From NCBI RefSeq assembly GCF_000502875.1, contig NZ_AYWX01000004.1, forward strand, positions 163,442-227,441: a stretch of DNA of 64,000 bases, written 5' to 3'. Shown in pieces: positions 16,725 through 26,989 of the stretch. The notes beneath the pieces were generated by a model. That model had not been told where the DNA came from, made no database searches, and saw nothing but the letters and a program-made list of their open reading frames with translations. The position numbers were made by a program, and so were the translations under genes. Numbering within the stretch: position 1 is the stretch's first letter; the number at the start of each line of letters is the position of its first letter. This stretch comes from Mesorhizobium sp. L2C084A000 (lineage in GTDB: Bacteria; Pseudomonadota; Alphaproteobacteria; Rhizobiales; Rhizobiaceae).

Positions 16725-18033
16725 TTTTTGTTTCCTCCGAGATTGAGAGACGGTGTCTCTTGCGACGGCCGCTTTGCCGCGGCCGTTTCCTTGTGCGCCG
16801 ATTGCCCGCCGGGCAGGCGCAGATAGGCCAGGAGATCACCGGCATTGCGCTCCTGCACGAGCACGGTGCCGATGATGATCATCCCCTTCAGCACCAGCTG
16901 AAGGTTCGAATTGATGTTGTGGAGCTGCAGGATGTTGGAGAGCAGGCCGAAGATCAGCACGCCGCAGAACGTGCCGGTGAGACTGCCGCGGCCGCCCATC
17001 AGGCTGGTGCCGCCGATGACTACGGCGGCGATGGCATCGAGCTCCAGCCCGGCGCCGGCATCCGGCTTGCCTTGCCGGTACTGCGCGACATAGAGCACGG
17101 CGGCGATGCCGGCGAGCAGCCCGGAGACAGCATAGGTAGCGATCTTGACGCGGCCGGCGGCGATGCCGGAGAGGCGCGCCGCCTCCTCATTGCCGCCGAT
17201 GGCGTAGACATAGCGGCCGAACGGCGTGAAGCGCAGCACCGCGCCATAGATCAGGATGGCGCCGAGGAAGAACAGGCCCGGCATCGGGATGATGCCGAAC
17301 ACCAGCGAGCGCAGTATCTCGAAATCGGCGGTCGCGTTGGAGCCGGTATAGACCGGCAGCACGGCATTGTTCTGGCCGGCGGTCAGCCGGGCGATGCCGA
17401 GCGCCGTCACCATCATCGCCAAGGTGACGATGAAGGGCTGCAGGCGCCCGGCAACGATGATGAAGCCGTTGAGCGCGCCGAACAGCAGGCCGACGCATGG
17501 CGCCACCAGCAGCACGCCGAACACGCCGAATTTCGGCTCGATCTGCGGCAGCAGAAACCACAGCGACAGGCAGCACAGGACCACGCCGACGACGGCGGGC
17601 GTGACCACCCCACGAATCCCGTCCAGCCTGATCTCGCGGAGGAGATCGGCGCCGGCGCGGGACTTTGCCAGGTTCTGGAAAATGAAGCGGGTGACGACGA
17701 AACCGAGGCAAAGCGCCACCAAAGCGACGGTCGGCACGCCCAGCACGACGCCTGGTGTCACGCCTGGAACCGTCAGCAGCATGGCGCAGACCACCGAGCA
17801 GATAGCCATCAGCGAGCCGACGGAGAGATCGATGCCGCCGGTGATGATCACAGCCGTCATGCCGGTGGCGATCAGGCCGGTGGTCGACACCTGGCGCAGC
17901 ACATCGAGCAGATTGCCGTAGGAGAGGAAGATGTTGTTGCCCTTCGAGCTCATCGGCGAGCCGAGCACGCCGATCAGGAAGATGGCGATCAGGCCCCAAT
18001 AGAGCTTGGTTCGGGACAGGAGTTTCAGGGCAG

Positions 18034-18037
<4 letters not shown>
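16721..18037 (-). CDS. Sugar ABC transporter permease (RbsC type, enlarged)
   Basis: 438 residues, about 100 more than a typical RbsC. Family landmarks are GMTAVIITGGIDLSVGS near residue 60, GRLQPFIVTLAMMVTALG, YAIGGNEEAARLSGI and DAIAAVVIGGTSLMGGRGS. The extra length is a hydrophobic stretch around residues 100-190 between the usual second and third blocks, as in XylH-type permeases, plus a hydrophilic C-terminal tail. It forms the membrane channel, probably as a homodimer. Coupled by four-base overlaps to the ATPase gene upstream and the binding-protein gene downstream. Confidence 0.9.
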
Positions 18038-19617
<1,580 letters not shown>

Positions 19618-19666
19618 GACAATGGCGGCCTCCCTTCCGTCGTCGTCAATTTCCCGCAAACGCTAA

Positions 19667-19680
19667 TCTAAACGTTTCGA
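19667..19680. promoter_or_regulatory. LacI-type operator (imperfect palindrome) upstream of sugar importer
   Basis: TCTAAACGTTTCGA is palindromic at all but one pair and centred on AAACGTTT. It lies 50-63 bases before the ATPase start, where a repressor would block that promoter. It matches the second site at 19776-19787, supporting autoregulation and control of the importer by the divergent LacI protein. Confidence 0.65.
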
Positions 19681-19775
19681 TCATGTCAAGCCGATATAAG
19701 GTGCCGGGCGTTTGATGCAATTCGATTCTTGCTTAAAAGGACAGGATTCCGTACGTATTGGCCAGCAAGGGGTGG

Positions 19776-19787
19776 CGAAACGTTTCG
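19776..19787. promoter_or_regulatory. LacI-type operator (perfect palindrome) just before the regulator gene
   Basis: CGAAACGTTTCG is a perfect 12-bp palindrome ending three bases before ATG 19791. This is the classic half-site pattern of LacI/GalR proteins, with the central CG step. Its position argues for the ATG 19791 start instead of TTG 19758, and for autorepression. Confidence 0.7.
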
Positions 19788-19790
19788 AAA

Positions 19791-20858
19791 ATGACAGCGT
19801 CAGGGCAAAAAAGACACCGCAAATCCACCGCGCCCACCATGCTCCATGTGGCTGAAGCGGCGCGGGTTTCTGTCGCCACCGTTTCGGCGCTGATCAATGG
19901 CACGGCGACGGTCAGCCCGGAGCTTAGCCAGCGCATCGAGCAGGCGATCCGCGATATCGGCTACAAGCGCAACGCGATCGCCCGCAGCCTGAAGATGGGC
20001 ACGACCCGCACCATCGGACTGACCGTGCCGCACATCACCAACCCGTTCTTCACCGATGTCGTCTCGGTCATCCAGCAGGCCTTCGACCGGGCCGGCTATG
20101 CCGTCATGCTGTGCTGCACGGACGAGGATTTGAACACCCAGGACGACCAGATCAGGCTGCTGCTCGACCGCATGGTCGACGGGCTGATCGTGGCGCGCGT
20201 CGGCGACGGCGCGATCCTCAAGCGGATCGTCGACGACGCCAACGTGCCGGTCGTGCTGCTCGATCGTATCTGCAAAGGCGTCGACACCGATGCCGTGGTG
20301 CTGGACAACCAGCGCGCGGTGTTCGACGCCATCACCTATCTGATCAATCTCGGCCACCGGCGCATCGGTTACATCACCGGCACCTCGGACATCTCGCCGA
20401 TGCATGACCGCATGGCGGGATATCGCGAGGCGCTTCACGCCGCCGGCCTGCCGATCGCCGAAGAACTGATCCGCTTCGGCAATTTCCATGAGATCGACGG
20501 CTATAACGAAACCATGCAGATGCTTTCCTCGCATGATCGGCCAAGTGCTATCTTCTCGGCCAACAACCCGATGGTGATCGGCACCATGAAGGCGATCCGC
20601 GACATCGGCCTGTCCTGCCCGGAAGACATTTCGGTCGCCTGCTTCGACGACTTTCCATGGTCCGACGTGTTCCAGCCGCAGTTGACCACGGTGGCCCAGC
20701 CGGTGCAGGCGATCGGAGAACAGGCGGCCAATCTGCTTCTCGACCGTCTCGCCGGCAACAGGGACGCGCCGCCGCGCAAGCTTTTGCTCAAGGGCCGGCT
20801 GATGATCCGCAATTCATGCCGTCCGCTCGGCGCGATTGCGCAGAGCGTGAGCGCGTAG
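19791..20858 (+). CDS. LacI family transcriptional regulator of the sugar importer
   Basis: 355 residues from ATG 19791. The N-terminal helix-turn-helix is TMLHVAEAARVSVATVSALINGT, and the hinge includes NAIARSLKMG. The C-terminal sugar-binding core begins with TIGLTVPHITNPFFTDVV and includes RRIGYITGTSDIS and ISVACFDDFPWSDVFQP. The TTG at 19758 would place an operator inside the gene, so I prefer 19791. Divergent from the importer operon, with two palindromic operators in the 173-bp gap. Confidence 0.9.
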   Translation: MTASGQKRHRKSTAPTMLHVAEAARVSVATVSALINGTATVSPELSQRIEQAIRDIGYKRNAIARSLKMGTTRTIGLTVPHITNPFFTDVVSVIQQAFDRAGYAVMLCCTDEDLNTQDDQIRLLLDRMVDGLIVARVGDGAILKRIVDDANVPVVLLDRICKGVDTDAVVLDNQRAVFDAITYLINLGHRRIGYITGTSDISPMHDRMAGYREALHAAGLPIAEELIRFGNFHEIDGYNETMQMLSSHDRPSAIFSANNPMVIGTMKAIRDIGLSCPEDISVACFDDFPWSDVFQPQLTTVAQPVQAIGEQAANLLLDRLAGNRDAPPRKLLLKGRLMIRNSCRPLGAIAQSVSA

Positions 20859-20890
20859 CCTTCCCCCGGCGTAAGTCGTACCAGGATTTG

Positions 20891-21892
20891 TCAGGCCGCC
20901 TGCGACAAGGATTTGTGCGCCTCGGCCAGGATCTCGAACGATCGCACCCGCGCCGCATGATCAAAAATCTGCGCGGTGACCATCAGTTCGTCGGCGCCGG
21001 TGCGGCGCACGAAGGCATCGATGCCTTGCCGCACCGTTTCCGGGGAGCCTACGACGGCGCAGGACAATGCCTGGCCGAGCATTGTCTTTGCCATCGGATC
21101 GAGATCGCGGTCATAGTTCTCGACAGGTGGCGGCAGCCGGCCGGCCCGACCGGTGCGCAGATTGACGAAAGCCTGTTGCAGCGAGGTGAACAACAAACGG
21201 GCCTCCGCATCGGTGGGCGCGGCGAAGACATTGAGGCCAAGCATGACATGCGGCTTGTCGAGCTGCTCGGACGGCTGGAAGCGCGAGCGGTAGACATCCA
21301 GCGCGTGATCCAGCTCCGCCGGCGCGAAATGCGAAGCGAAGGCGTAGGGCAGGCCGAGCATGGCGGCGAGCTGCGCGCCGTAGAGGCTGGAGCCAAGGAT
21401 CCAGACCGGCACGTCCTGGCCTTCGCCGGGCACGGCTCGGATGCGCTGGCCCTCCTCGGCCGGCTGGAAATAGCCCATCAGCTCGACGACATCCTGAGGG
21501 AAATTGTCGACCCCGGCCTCGAGATTGCGGCGCAAGGCACGGGCGGTGCCCATGTCGGTGCCGGGCGCCCGGCCGATGCCGAGATCGATGCGGCCCGGAT
21601 GCAAGGCGGCCAGCGTGCCGAACTGCTCGGCAATCACCAGCGGCGAATGGTTGGGCAGCATGATACCGCCGGCGCCGACGCGAATGGTCTTGGTGCCGCC
21701 GGCGACATGGGCAATGACGACGGCTGTGGCCGCGCTGGCGATACCCGGCATGTTGTGATGCTCGGCCAGCCAGAAACGCTTGTAGCCCAGGCGCTCGGCA
21801 TGGCGGGCAAGATCGAGCGAGTTGGCCAGCGACTGCGAGGCATCGCTGCCTTCGACGATCGGCGACAGGTCGAGAACGGAAAGAGCGGTCAT
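20891..21892 (-). CDS. LLM-class (luciferase-like) flavin-dependent oxidoreductase
   Basis: 333 residues. The luciferase-like TIM barrel is evident from [75 protein letters not shown] and the C-terminal [16 protein letters not shown]. Such enzymes use FMNH2 or F420-like flavins to monooxygenate diverse small molecules; this subgroup is often annotated as MsnO8-like. Substrate unknown. It converges with the LacI gene. A second, different LLM gene lies at 23248-24309. Confidence 0.88.
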   Translation of the reverse strand: MTALSVLDLSPIVEGSDASQSLANSLDLARHAERLGYKRFWLAEHHNMPGIASAATAVVIAHVAGGTKTIRVGAGGIMLPNHSPLVIAEQFGTLAALHPGRIDLGIGRAPGTDMGTARALRRNLEAGVDNFPQDVVELMGYFQPAEEGQRIRAVPGEGQDVPVWILGSSLYGAQLAAMLGLPYAFASHFAPAELDHALDVYRSRFQPSEQLDKPHVMLGLNVFAAPTDAEARLLFTSLQQAFVNLRTGRAGRLPPPVENYDRDLDPMAKTMLGQALSCAVVGSPETVRQGIDAFVRRTGADELMVTAQIFDHAARVRSFEILAEAHKSLSQAA

Positions 21893-21960
21893 GGGTGGGA
21901 TCCTGTGTCAGGACCGCATGTAGGAAGCATCCGGCGGCGCCGCAAATTCAAAAATATTGA

Positions 21961-23130
21961 TCAGCCTTTGACAGCTTCGGGGTCGGCGATGTCGTCCTCC
22001 TCGACGACAACCGCGTGCTGCGCGGAGAGAAAATTGCCGACATGGCTGAGCCCGTCGAAATGATCGCAGAATACCTTGATGACGACCAGCAGCGGCACCG
22101 CCATCAGGGCGCCGACGAAGCCCCACAGCCATGACCAGAAGGCGATGGCGATCAAGATCGCCACGGCGTTGATCTCCAGGCGCCGGCCGACCACCATCGG
22201 CGTCACGAACTGGCCTTCGACGATGTCGCACAAGATCACGAAGGCCGGCGCCAGAAGCGCGTAGAAGATGGTATCGAAGCTGATCAACGCCATGACCGTG
22301 ACAAGCGCAATGGTGATCAGCGCTCCGACATAGGGCAAGAAGTTGAGCAACGCCGCGGCGGCTCCCCAGACCAGCGGATTGGGCATGCCAAGCGCCCACA
22401 GACCGAGAGCGATGACTGTGCCAAGGCCGGCATTGATGATGGTGACGGTGAGCAGATAGTGCGAGATTTCGCGCTCGACGTCATAGACGACGCGCAGCGC
22501 CCGTTTCTTTTCGCTGAGGCGGGCGAAGGACTGGATGATCTTTTCATAAAACATCGTGCCGGAGGCGAGCAGGAACAGCGACAGCACGAAGATGATGGTC
22601 AGGCCTGTTCCCGCCGACAGGATGTTGCTGGCGGCCGCCGACAGGATGCCGGACTGCGCCACCGCCACCCTCTGAATGCCCGGCTCCTGCGAAGTCTGGG
22701 TCAGCTGTTCGATCTGATGCGAAATCTGCATGATCTTCTCGAGCGGGCGGCGCAATTGTGCCAGCCGTTCGGCAAGTTGCTGGCCTATCGAAGAGGTGTT
22801 GTTGATGAGGTCGATGATCGGTCCGCTGAGCAGGTAGCCTACGCTGGCAAAGATGCAGATCGACACCAGCACCAGAAGGGTCGCCGAAATCACTTCGGAG
22901 ATGCCGTGCCTGCGCAGGAGCCTAACGATCGGCGTCAGCGTCAGCGCCAGCAGGAAAGCCAGAATGACCGGCATGAAGAAAGCGCGAGCGAAGTAGAGTG
23001 CATAGATGGCCATGAACAGGAAAATGCCGACGAGCAGCGAACGCATCAGATGCGTGTCGGCGCGGGCCGCAACGCGCGAATCCGATTCGTCGGCGACGGC
23101 GTGAGCCAAGGCAGCGGGTTCGGTTTTCAT
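21961..23130 (-). CDS. AI-2E family transporter (PF01594, YdiK/PerM type membrane protein)
   Basis: 389 residues from ATG 23130, which follows GAGGGTGA; a GTG at 23136 is two codons earlier. The protein has a paired hydrophobic N-terminal block (LLVGIFLFMAIYALYFARAF), a central soluble region with an amphipathic helix around residues 110-150, and C-terminal spans with NPLVWGAAAALLNFLPYVGA and GQFVTPMVVGRRLEINAVAI. These signatures define the AI-2E exporter family, whose members export small molecules or ions; real substrates vary. Confidence 0.88.
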   Translation of the reverse strand: MKTEPAALAHAVADESDSRVAARADTHLMRSLLVGIFLFMAIYALYFARAFFMPVILAFLLALTLTPIVRLLRRHGISEVISATLLVLVSICIFASVGYLLSGPIIDLINNTSSIGQQLAERLAQLRRPLEKIMQISHQIEQLTQTSQEPGIQRVAVAQSGILSAAASNILSAGTGLTIIFVLSLFLLASGTMFYEKIIQSFARLSEKKRALRVVYDVEREISHYLLTVTIINAGLGTVIALGLWALGMPNPLVWGAAAALLNFLPYVGALITIALVTVMALISFDTIFYALLAPAFVILCDIVEGQFVTPMVVGRRLEINAVAILIAIAFWSWLWGFVGALMAVPLLVVIKVFCDHFDGLSHVGNFLSAQHAVVVEEDDIADPEAVKG

Positions 23131-23247
23131 GCTCACCCTCGAGCCGGCGCCCTCGGCGATCGGCTATTGCCTGCATGAACGCAGAGTTATGGGCGCAGGT
23201 TCCATGAGCCGGCTTCCGGAATGAGGCCGCTCGCACCGGACTCCGGG

Positions 23248-24309
23248 TCAGGCGACCGGCGCTGCCGGTGCCGGCTCAGCCTTGGCTGTTTCCTTGCGTA
23301 CGATTGGCGCCACCCTGGTGCCGTAGAGTTCGATCGCCTTCATGATCTTGGCATGCGGCATGGTGCCGATCGCCATCTGCAGCAGGAAGCGGTCGTTTTT
23401 GAAGATCTTGTGCTGGGCGACGATCTTCTCAGCCACTTGCTCGGGGCCGCCGACGAACAAGGCCCCGTTCGGGCCGCGCGACTGGTCGAAATGCGCTTGG
23501 GATGTCGGACCCCAGCCGCGCTCGCGGCCGATGCGGTTCATCACCTCCGCCTGCGGGCCGTAAAAATCGTCGGCCGCCTGCTCGGTCGTCTCGGCGATGA
23601 AGCCGTGCACGTTGATGCTGGTGGCGAGGCCCGCCAGATCACTACCGGCGCGCTTGGCGGCTTCGCGGTAGAGATCGAACAGCGGCGCGAAACGCGCCGG
23701 CTCGCCGCCAATAATGGCGAGCGCCAGCGGCAGGCCGAGCGCGCCAGCGCGGGCGGCAGACTGCGGCGTGCCGCCAATGGCGATCCAGACCGGCAGCCTG
23801 TCCTGGAAGGGCCGGGGATAAACGCCGCGATCGTTGATCGGCGCGCGCAGATTGCCGGACCAGGTGACCTTCACGCTGTCGCGGATGGCAAGCAGCAGAT
23901 CGAGCTTTTCGGCGAACAGCTCATCATAGTCCTCGAGGTTGTAACCGAACAGCGGGAAGGATTCGATGAACGAGCCGCGTCCGGCCATGATCTCGGCGCG
24001 GCCTCCCGACAGAAGGTCGAGCGTGGCTAACTGCTGGAACACGCGCACCGGGTCATCGGAAGACAGAACGGTGACCGCGCTGGTCAGCTTGATGCGCTTC
24101 GAACGCTCGGCCGCCGCGGCCAAGGCCACGACCGGTGCGGAGGCGGCATAGTCGGGCCGGTGATGCTCGCCGAGGCCGAAGACGTCGAGACCGACCTGGT
24201 CGGCCAGTTCGACCTCCTCGATCAGGTTGCGCAGCCGCTCATGCGGGCCGATTGCGCCGGGGCCCGGCTGCGGGCTGACGTCGGCGAAGGTGTAGAGACC
24301 GAGTTCCAT
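23248..24309 (-). CDS. LLM-class flavin-dependent oxidoreductase (group with Atu2307-like members)
   Basis: 353 residues. Marks are [13 protein letters not shown] at the start, [40 protein letters not shown] (cited in part), [21 protein letters not shown] and the C-terminal [13 protein letters not shown]. The barrel should bind reduced flavin and oxidise a small organic substrate. The C terminus carries an Ala/Pro-rich tail. Upstream, on the other side of a 301-bp gap with a hairpin repeat, is the divergent DUF6481 gene. No cofactor or substrate can be assigned. Confidence 0.87.
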   Translation of the reverse strand: MELGLYTFADVSPQPGPGAIGPHERLRNLIEEVELADQVGLDVFGLGEHHRPDYAASAPVVALAAAAERSKRIKLTSAVTVLSSDDPVRVFQQLATLDLLSGGRAEIMAGRGSFIESFPLFGYNLEDYDELFAEKLDLLLAIRDSVKVTWSGNLRAPINDRGVYPRPFQDRLPVWIAIGGTPQSAARAGALGLPLALAIIGGEPARFAPLFDLYREAAKRAGSDLAGLATSINVHGFIAETTEQAADDFYGPQAEVMNRIGRERGWGPTSQAHFDQSRGPNGALFVGGPEQVAEKIVAQHKIFKNDRFLLQMAIGTMPHAKIMKAIELYGTRVAPIVRKETAKAEPAPAAPVA

Positions 24310-24610
24310 CTAATGTCATCCTGATGTTGGAATTTGCCGCTAGACGTAGCCATCCGCCAACCTCGCTGCCAGAGGGGCGACGGTGAACAGTGCATGTCGT
24401 TTTCGACTCTATCTCTTCGTCGCAATTCCCAAGGGAAAGCGCTGCGCGCTTTTCCCGGGAAAACCGCTTCACATTTCTCCTGGAATTGCTCCAAAGGCGT
24501 CTCCCGGCTGCAACAGCCGACAATTTCATGGCTGCCATGCCGTTTTGGCGCTTGAACTCTCGGTTTTCGCGCGTATGTAAGCGTCGCGAATTGACTTCAG
24601 GGAAGTGGAC
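24310..24610. other. 301-bp divergent intergenic region
   Basis: This gap separates the minus-strand LLM gene from the plus-strand DUF6481 gene and presumably holds both promoters. I see no convincing ORF. Its main feature is a hairpin repeat at 24422-24489. GGGAAG shortly before TTG 24611 serves as ribosome site for DUF6481. I see no clear -35/-10 pair. Confidence 0.6.
24422..24489. repeat. Hairpin repeat with conserved AAAACCG core, copy 1 (stem GCAATTCC)
   Basis: GCAATTCC (24422-24429) pairs with GGAATTGC (24482-24489). Within lies an extra inner hairpin (GGGAAAGCGC with GCGCTTTTCCC, about 24433-24456) and then the family core GAAAACCGCTTCACATTTCTCC. This copy is longer than the others because of the inserted inner hairpin. 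See copies at 25111, 32701, 38960 and 47554. Confidence 0.7.
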
Positions 24611-25039
24611 TTGGCTATCTACAGGGAAAAAGACGTTTTCGAGCGGCGCAACGCCGCAAACGAGGCAAAGAAGGCGCTCCTCGAGCGCTTCAAGGCAAAG
24701 CCGGCGGCGGATGATCCCGCAGTGCTGGCGCGGCAGGCTGAACGCAAGGCTATCCTTGCGGCTCGCGAAATCCGCGAGGCCGAAAAGGCCCGGCTGAAGC
24801 AGGAGAAGCTGGCACGCGAAGCGGTCGAGAAGGCCGAGCGCGAGGCAGCAGCCGAAGCGGCACGTATCGCCGCCGAGGAAGCTGCACAGGCTGAGGCCAA
24901 GATTCGGGAATCCGAAGAGAACGAGCGCATCGCCCGTTTTCTGGCCGATGAAGCCGAGCGCAAGGCCAAGCGTGACGCGCGTTATGCGGCACGCAAGCAG
25001 CGCACCGGCAGGACGCCGCCGGGCTTCTCGGCCCGCTAG
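24611..25039 (+). CDS. DUF6481 family protein, charged coiled-coil
   Basis: 142 residues from TTG 24611, giving an MAIYREKD-like N terminus that fits relatives better than the GTG at 24605; GGGAAG lies a few bases upstream. The sequence is almost wholly charged and helical, dominated by Ala, Glu, Lys and Arg, with runs such as REAVEKAEREAAAEAARIAA, so a long coiled coil is expected over residues 20-125. The C terminus is basic (KRDARYAARKQRTGRTPPGF). DUF6481 is common in rhizobia and has no known function. A strong terminator follows. Confidence 0.8.
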   Translation: MAIYREKDVFERRNAANEAKKALLERFKAKPAADDPAVLARQAERKAILAAREIREAEKARLKQEKLAREAVEKAEREAAAEAARIAAEEAAQAEAKIRESEENERIARFLADEAERKAKRDARYAARKQRTGRTPPGFSAR

Positions 25040-25069
25040 CCTCCAGGCTACGAAGCAATCGGCTTCGAG

Positions 25070-25105
25070 AATCAGGGTCGCCTCGCAGCGGCCCTGATTG
25101 TGTTT
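25070..25105 (+). terminator. Rho-independent terminator after the DUF6481 gene
   Basis: AATCAGGGTCGC (25070-25081) pairs with GCGGCCCTGATT (25088-25099) over 12 positions with one G-T wobble and a six-base loop, followed by GTGTTTGT. It starts about 30 bases after the DUF6481 stop. Confidence 0.75.
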
Positions 25106-25110
25106 GTCCC

Positions 25111-25158
25111 ATGCATGTCGCCCATAAGTGGTCCCGGTTTTGGGAGGACGACATGCAT
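25111..25158. repeat. Hairpin repeat with conserved core, copy 2 (stem GCATGTCG, inverted orientation)
   Basis: ATGCATGTCG (25111-25120) pairs perfectly with CGACATGCAT (25149-25158). Read on the minus strand the loop carries CCCAAAACCGGGACCACTTATGGG, the family core with an inner CCCAAAA/TTATGGG pairing. The outer stem equals that of the copy at 47554. It lies between the DUF6481 terminator and the end of the convergent exporter gene. Confidence 0.75.
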
Positions 25159-25177
25159 AAAACAAGAGCGCTATCGG

Positions 25178-25492
25178 TCAGGCGGCGAACTTCAATCCCA
25201 TGATGCCGCAGACAATGAGCGCAATGCAGGCCAGCCTGATCGCGGTGGCTGGTTCGCCGAGCAGCCAGATGCCGAGCAGTGCCGTACCGACGGTGCCGAT
25301 GCCGGTCCACACCGCATAGGCGGTGCCGACGGGCAGCGCCTTCAGCGCCAGGCCGAGCAGAGTGAGGCTGACGACCATCGAGGCAACGGTCAGCACGGTC
25401 GGCACCAGCTTCGAGAAGCCATCGGTGTATTTGAGGCCGATTGCCCAGCCGATCTCGAACAGGCCGGCGAAAAAGAGAAGAACCCACGACAT
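25178..25492 (-). CDS. sugE: Small multidrug resistance family exporter, SugE/Gdx type (probable guanidinium exporter)
   Basis: 104 residues with four membrane spans. It starts at ATG 25492 so that [20 protein letters not shown] aligns with the normal start of SugE; TTG 25498 is the alternative. The essential Glu13 with Trp16 and the [14 protein letters not shown] segment are typical of the SugE/Gdx branch, which exports guanidinium in exchange for protons. EmrE-type quaternary-ammonium pumps differ in these positions. I saw no guanidine riboswitch in its 207-bp upstream gap. Confidence 0.85.
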   Translation of the reverse strand: MSWVLLFFAGLFEIGWAIGLKYTDGFSKLVPTVLTVASMVVSLTLLGLALKALPVGTAYAVWTGIGTVGTALLGIWLLGEPATAIRLACIALIVCGIMGLKFAA

Positions 25493-25699
25493 CGACAACG
25501 CTCCATCAGAGCATCGGGCCGAAAAGCGATTTTCGGCGTCCGACGATCAGTCAAACAATGGCGGGTCGTCCCGTCCGGATTTTGGGGAAGCGCGAGGTCG
25601 TCCCCGCCACGCCAATATAGGAATTTCGAGCGCTCGATCAACAACGACCGGCAACAGCGCTGCCGGTCGCAATCCCATTTCGAAGCAAATCGGCCGGAC

Positions 25700-25825
25700 T
25701 TACTTGTCCTTGAGCTTCATCGCCTTCACCGGCGGCGCCTTCAGGGCCGGAGCCGGGGCGGGCTTCTTGGCGTCCTTCTTCGGCTTGCGGGCTTCCTTGC
25801 CTGCCTTCATCGCACCTTTAGCCAT
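25700..25825 (-). CDS. Very small Lys/Pro/Ala-rich basic protein
   Basis: 41 residues from ATG 25825, preceded by a perfect AGGAGG seven to eight bases upstream, which strongly supports translation. The sequence is AKGAMKAGKEARKPKKDAKK followed by a Pro/Ala stretch and the tail VKAMKLKDK. It is extremely basic with no hydrophobic segment, so it may bind nucleic acid or ribosomes. I do not recognise a named family. It lies alone between the exporter and the transglutaminase gene. Confidence 0.7.
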   Translation of the reverse strand: MAKGAMKAGKEARKPKKDAKKPAPAPALKAPPVKAMKLKDK

Positions 25826-26036
25826 GATTCGTTCCTCCTGATGTGGGAAGCGAAGTGAAACAAGAGAACCGCCGGACTGCAAGGGGTTAGCGACTGCTGC
25901 CGCCGTCAGCGGCTCGCTTTCAACCGGTTTCTAATTTGCTCGTAAACCATGGCGGTCCATGCCATGGTTGTCTTCGCACTGCAGCATCAACCCGTGCCTC
26001 CGCCCGGTGATCGTCAGGCAGGCCGTCAGGACGACA

Positions 26037-26846
26037 ATGCGAATTCACATCGGCTGCGAGATGAGCTTCGACTTTCCGCAGGAAACGCCGCTCATCGCAA
26101 TGCTGAATGTCCACTATTCGCGTGCCTCCGATCTCGAGCGGCCGGATTTCCTGATCTCCAACCCGCCGGTGCCGATCGAAAGCTATCGCGACAGTTTCGG
26201 CAACTGGTGCAACCGGTTCGTTGCGCCGCCCGGGCGTTTCACCTTCGGCACCGACGCGGTGATCCGCGATCCCGGCACTTTCGAGATGGGCGACCTGATG
26301 GCCTGGCAGCACGAGGTGCGCGATCTGCCGGCGGACACGCTGCTGTTTCTGCTGCCCAGCCGTTTTTGCGAAAGCGACCTTCTGGCTGATGAAGCGTGGC
26401 GGCTGTTCGGCAACACGCCGCTGGGCATTCCGCGCGTGCAGGCGGTCTGCGACTTCGTCCACAATCACATCGTCTTCAACTACGGCAATGCTCGGCCGAC
26501 ACGCACCGCCGCGGAAGCCTATCGCGAACAGAGCGGCGTGTGCCGCGACTATGCGCATCTCGCGGTCACCTTCTGCCGGGCACTCAACATCCCGACGCGC
26601 TATTGCACCGGCTACATCAGCGACATCGGTATGCCGAAACCATGGGCGAGCATGGATTTCTGCGCCTGGATGGAAGTCTATCTCGGCGGCCGCTGGCATG
26701 TCTTCGACCCGCGCAACAATGCACCGCGCATCGGCCGCATCCTGATCGCCTCCGGCCGCGACGCCGCCGACGTTCCGTTGACCCATATATTCGGGCCGGG
26801 AACGCTTGCCGGCTTCAAGGTGTGGACCAGCGAGATCATCGAGTAG
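26037..26846 (+). CDS. Transglutaminase-like cysteine protease-fold protein
   Basis: 269 residues from ATG 26037. The N-terminal part (HIGCEMSFDFPQETPLIAML) is the bacterial transglutaminase beta domain. The core has the nucleophile Cys169 in SGVCRDYAHLAVTFCRAL and the Asp224 region WHVFDPRNN. At the place where the catalytic His usually stands (the HAW motif) this protein has Cys209 in MDFCAWMEVYLGGRW, so the classic Cys-His-Asp triad is not intact. The C-terminal IGRILIASGRDAADVPLTH matches this family. Role unknown, perhaps non-catalytic or altered chemistry. Confidence 0.82.
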   Translation: MRIHIGCEMSFDFPQETPLIAMLNVHYSRASDLERPDFLISNPPVPIESYRDSFGNWCNRFVAPPGRFTFGTDAVIRDPGTFEMGDLMAWQHEVRDLPADTLLFLLPSRFCESDLLADEAWRLFGNTPLGIPRVQAVCDFVHNHIVFNYGNARPTRTAAEAYREQSGVCRDYAHLAVTFCRALNIPTRYCTGYISDIGMPKPWASMDFCAWMEVYLGGRWHVFDPRNNAPRIGRILIASGRDAADVPLTHIFGPGTLAGFKVWTSEIIE

Positions 26847-26989
26847 TCGTTCTGCCTACCAGTCTCTAACGACAAACCTCTTTAACGACCGCCGTTTTTG
26901 AACGAGCCAGCGGTTCACACGTTGTGGTGGCTGTGGAGCTTCTTCCATCTGACCATTAGACTGGGTGTGCATCGAATGGGGACAGCACC

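Noticed and set aside
20657-22063. 468-codon plus-strand open frame over the end of lacI and the LLM gene
   Set aside because: It runs out of frame through lacI and antisense to the luciferase-like gene; no recognisable domain.
25511-25548. GCATCGGGCCGAAAAGCGATTTTCGG hairpin region as another copy of the AAAACCG hairpin family
   Set aside because: The inner CCGAAAA/TTTTCGG stem is similar in style, but the core is shortened and the outer stem imperfect, so I did not count it as a family member.
25493-25699. Guanidine riboswitch upstream of the SugE-type exporter
   Set aside because: No paired hairpins with ACGR-type loops or ykkC-like conserved blocks were seen on the minus strand.
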